From Oscillospiraceae bacterium (lineage in GTDB: Bacteria; Bacillota; Clostridia; Oscillospirales; Ruminococcaceae): a stretch of 7,074 nt of DNA. The notes beneath the pieces were generated by a model, which did not search any database, was not told where the DNA came from, and was given only the letters and a program-made list of their open reading frames with translations. This document shows positions 6,921 to 7,074 of the stretch, piece by piece. The stretch lies in NCBI GenBank assembly GCA_016295545.1, contig JAEDLA010000073.1, positions 1 to 7,074 on the forward strand. The letters are read 5' to 3'. A program made the position numbers and the translations under genes. Numbering within the stretch: the stretch's first letter is position 1; the number at the start of each line of letters is the position of its first letter.

Positions 6921-6922
6921 AT
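6891..6922. repeat. Two-part hairpin close to the 5' end of the predicted minus-strand RNA
   Basis: ATTACT (6891-6896) pairs with AGTAAT (6917-6922), and the inner TCGG (6901-6904) pairs with CCGA (6910-6913) around a five-base loop. As RNA on the minus strand, G-U pairs extend the outer stem to about eight pairs (AUUACUUU with GGGAGUAAU-type sequence) with a small internal loop. A competing 5' segment AUUACUUC (6948-6941) can pair with the same GGGAGUAAU arm. Confidence 0.7.
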
Positions 6923-6959
6923 TATCGATATTTAATTGCCGAAGTAATATGATACACCT

Positions 6960-6989
6960 ATTATAATTCATTTATCAGCTTAATGTCAA
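6960..6989 (-). promoter_or_regulatory. Minus-strand sigma-A-type promoter
   Basis: On the minus strand there is an exact TTGACA (6989-6984) and an exact TATAAT (6965-6960), separated by 18 bases. This is a full consensus housekeeping promoter with an acceptable spacer. The predicted start is near 6953. It points toward the hairpin array, the terminator candidate and the transferase gene. The same AT-rich stretch also reads TATAAT on the plus strand (6962-6967), but there without a fitting -35. Confidence 0.75.
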
Positions 6990-7047
6990 GATACCGTGCG
7001 TCAGCAGTATCGTTTTCATAACATTTTGAAATCTCACTCATACCCCC

Positions 7048-7074
7048 TTGACAAAAGGCATATAATGGGATATA
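7048..7074 (+). promoter_or_regulatory. Rightward promoter, cut by the window edge
   Basis: TTGACA at 7048-7053 is followed after exactly 17 bases by TATA at 7071-7074, where the sequence ends, so the -10 box is probably completed just outside. A perfect TATAAT at 7061-7066 is only seven bases from the -35 and cannot pair with it. An ATG at 7065 with AAAAGG six bases ahead is an alternative reading (start of a gene), which I think less likely. It is divergent from the minus-strand promoter at 6989. Confidence 0.5.

Larger units (their letters stand above)
6757..6953 (-). ncRNA. Candidate structured small RNA or attenuated leader upstream of the transferase gene
   Basis: A consensus minus-strand promoter (6989-6960) predicts a start near 6953, and a GC stem plus U tract predicts an end near 6757, giving about 197 nt. 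Between them lie four inverted repeats (6922-6891, 6878-6853, 6843-6825, 6811-6788), so almost the whole transcript would be folded. The only AUG opens a five-codon frame (6892-6875). If termination is complete this is an independent RNA; if partial, it is the leader of the phosphopantetheinyl transferase mRNA, which has no convincing promoter of its own closer in. I could not match it to tmRNA, RNase P RNA, SRP RNA, T-box, TPP, FMN, SAM or cobalamin consensus motifs from memory. The promoter-terminator pairing is seen in sequence; the existence of the RNA is inferred. Confidence 0.5.

Noticed and set aside
6737..7020. Very short plus-strand frames in the gene-free region (for example ATG at 6983, 12 codons)
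   Set aside because: They lack ribosome binding sites and are too short to distinguish from chance.

Overview
The window looks like chromosomal DNA from an anaerobic Clostridia-type Firmicute, most likely a Ruminococcus or close Oscillospiraceae relative. This is inferred from the style of the proteins (a family 1 sugar-binding protein of the gut Clostridia kind, a Pth with a short N-terminal extension, a full-length Gram-positive type Mfd), from strong AGGAG-type ribosome binding sites, and from GC-rich hairpin repeats resembling those common between genes in that group. No marker gene fixes the genus.

Positions 2-6196 hold four closely packed plus-strand genes that read as one operon: the 3' part of an ABC-transporter solute-binding protein gene (start lies left of the window), pth (peptidyl-tRNA hydrolase), mfd (transcription-repair coupling factor) and a small predicted lipoprotein. 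The gaps are 20, 25 and 0 bases, with no terminator between genes. pth-mfd is a well-known neighbourhood in Firmicutes. The flanking envelope-exposed genes are the local additions. pth and mfd both deal with stalled gene expression (recycling aborted peptidyl-tRNA; removing stalled RNA polymerase).

On the minus strand, 6710-6171 encodes a compact Sfp-type 4'-phosphopantetheinyl transferase. Its last codons overlap the last codons of the lipoprotein gene tail to tail by 26 bases, leaving no room for a conventional terminator between them.

The gene-free right end, 6711-7074, is the most interesting part. On the minus strand it has a consensus promoter (TTGACA, 18-base spacer, TATAAT; 6989-6960). 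Four hairpins follow (6922-6891, 6878-6853, 6843-6825, 6811-6788), then a short GC stem with a T run that looks like an intrinsic terminator (6774-6757), about 47 bases before the transferase start codon. This predicts an RNA of about 197 nt that is either a free-standing structured small RNA or an attenuated leader for the transferase gene. The same hairpins may belong to a dispersed palindromic repeat family. At the right edge a plus-strand TTGACA (7048) followed 17 bases later by TATA at the last four bases suggests a divergent promoter for a gene beyond the window.
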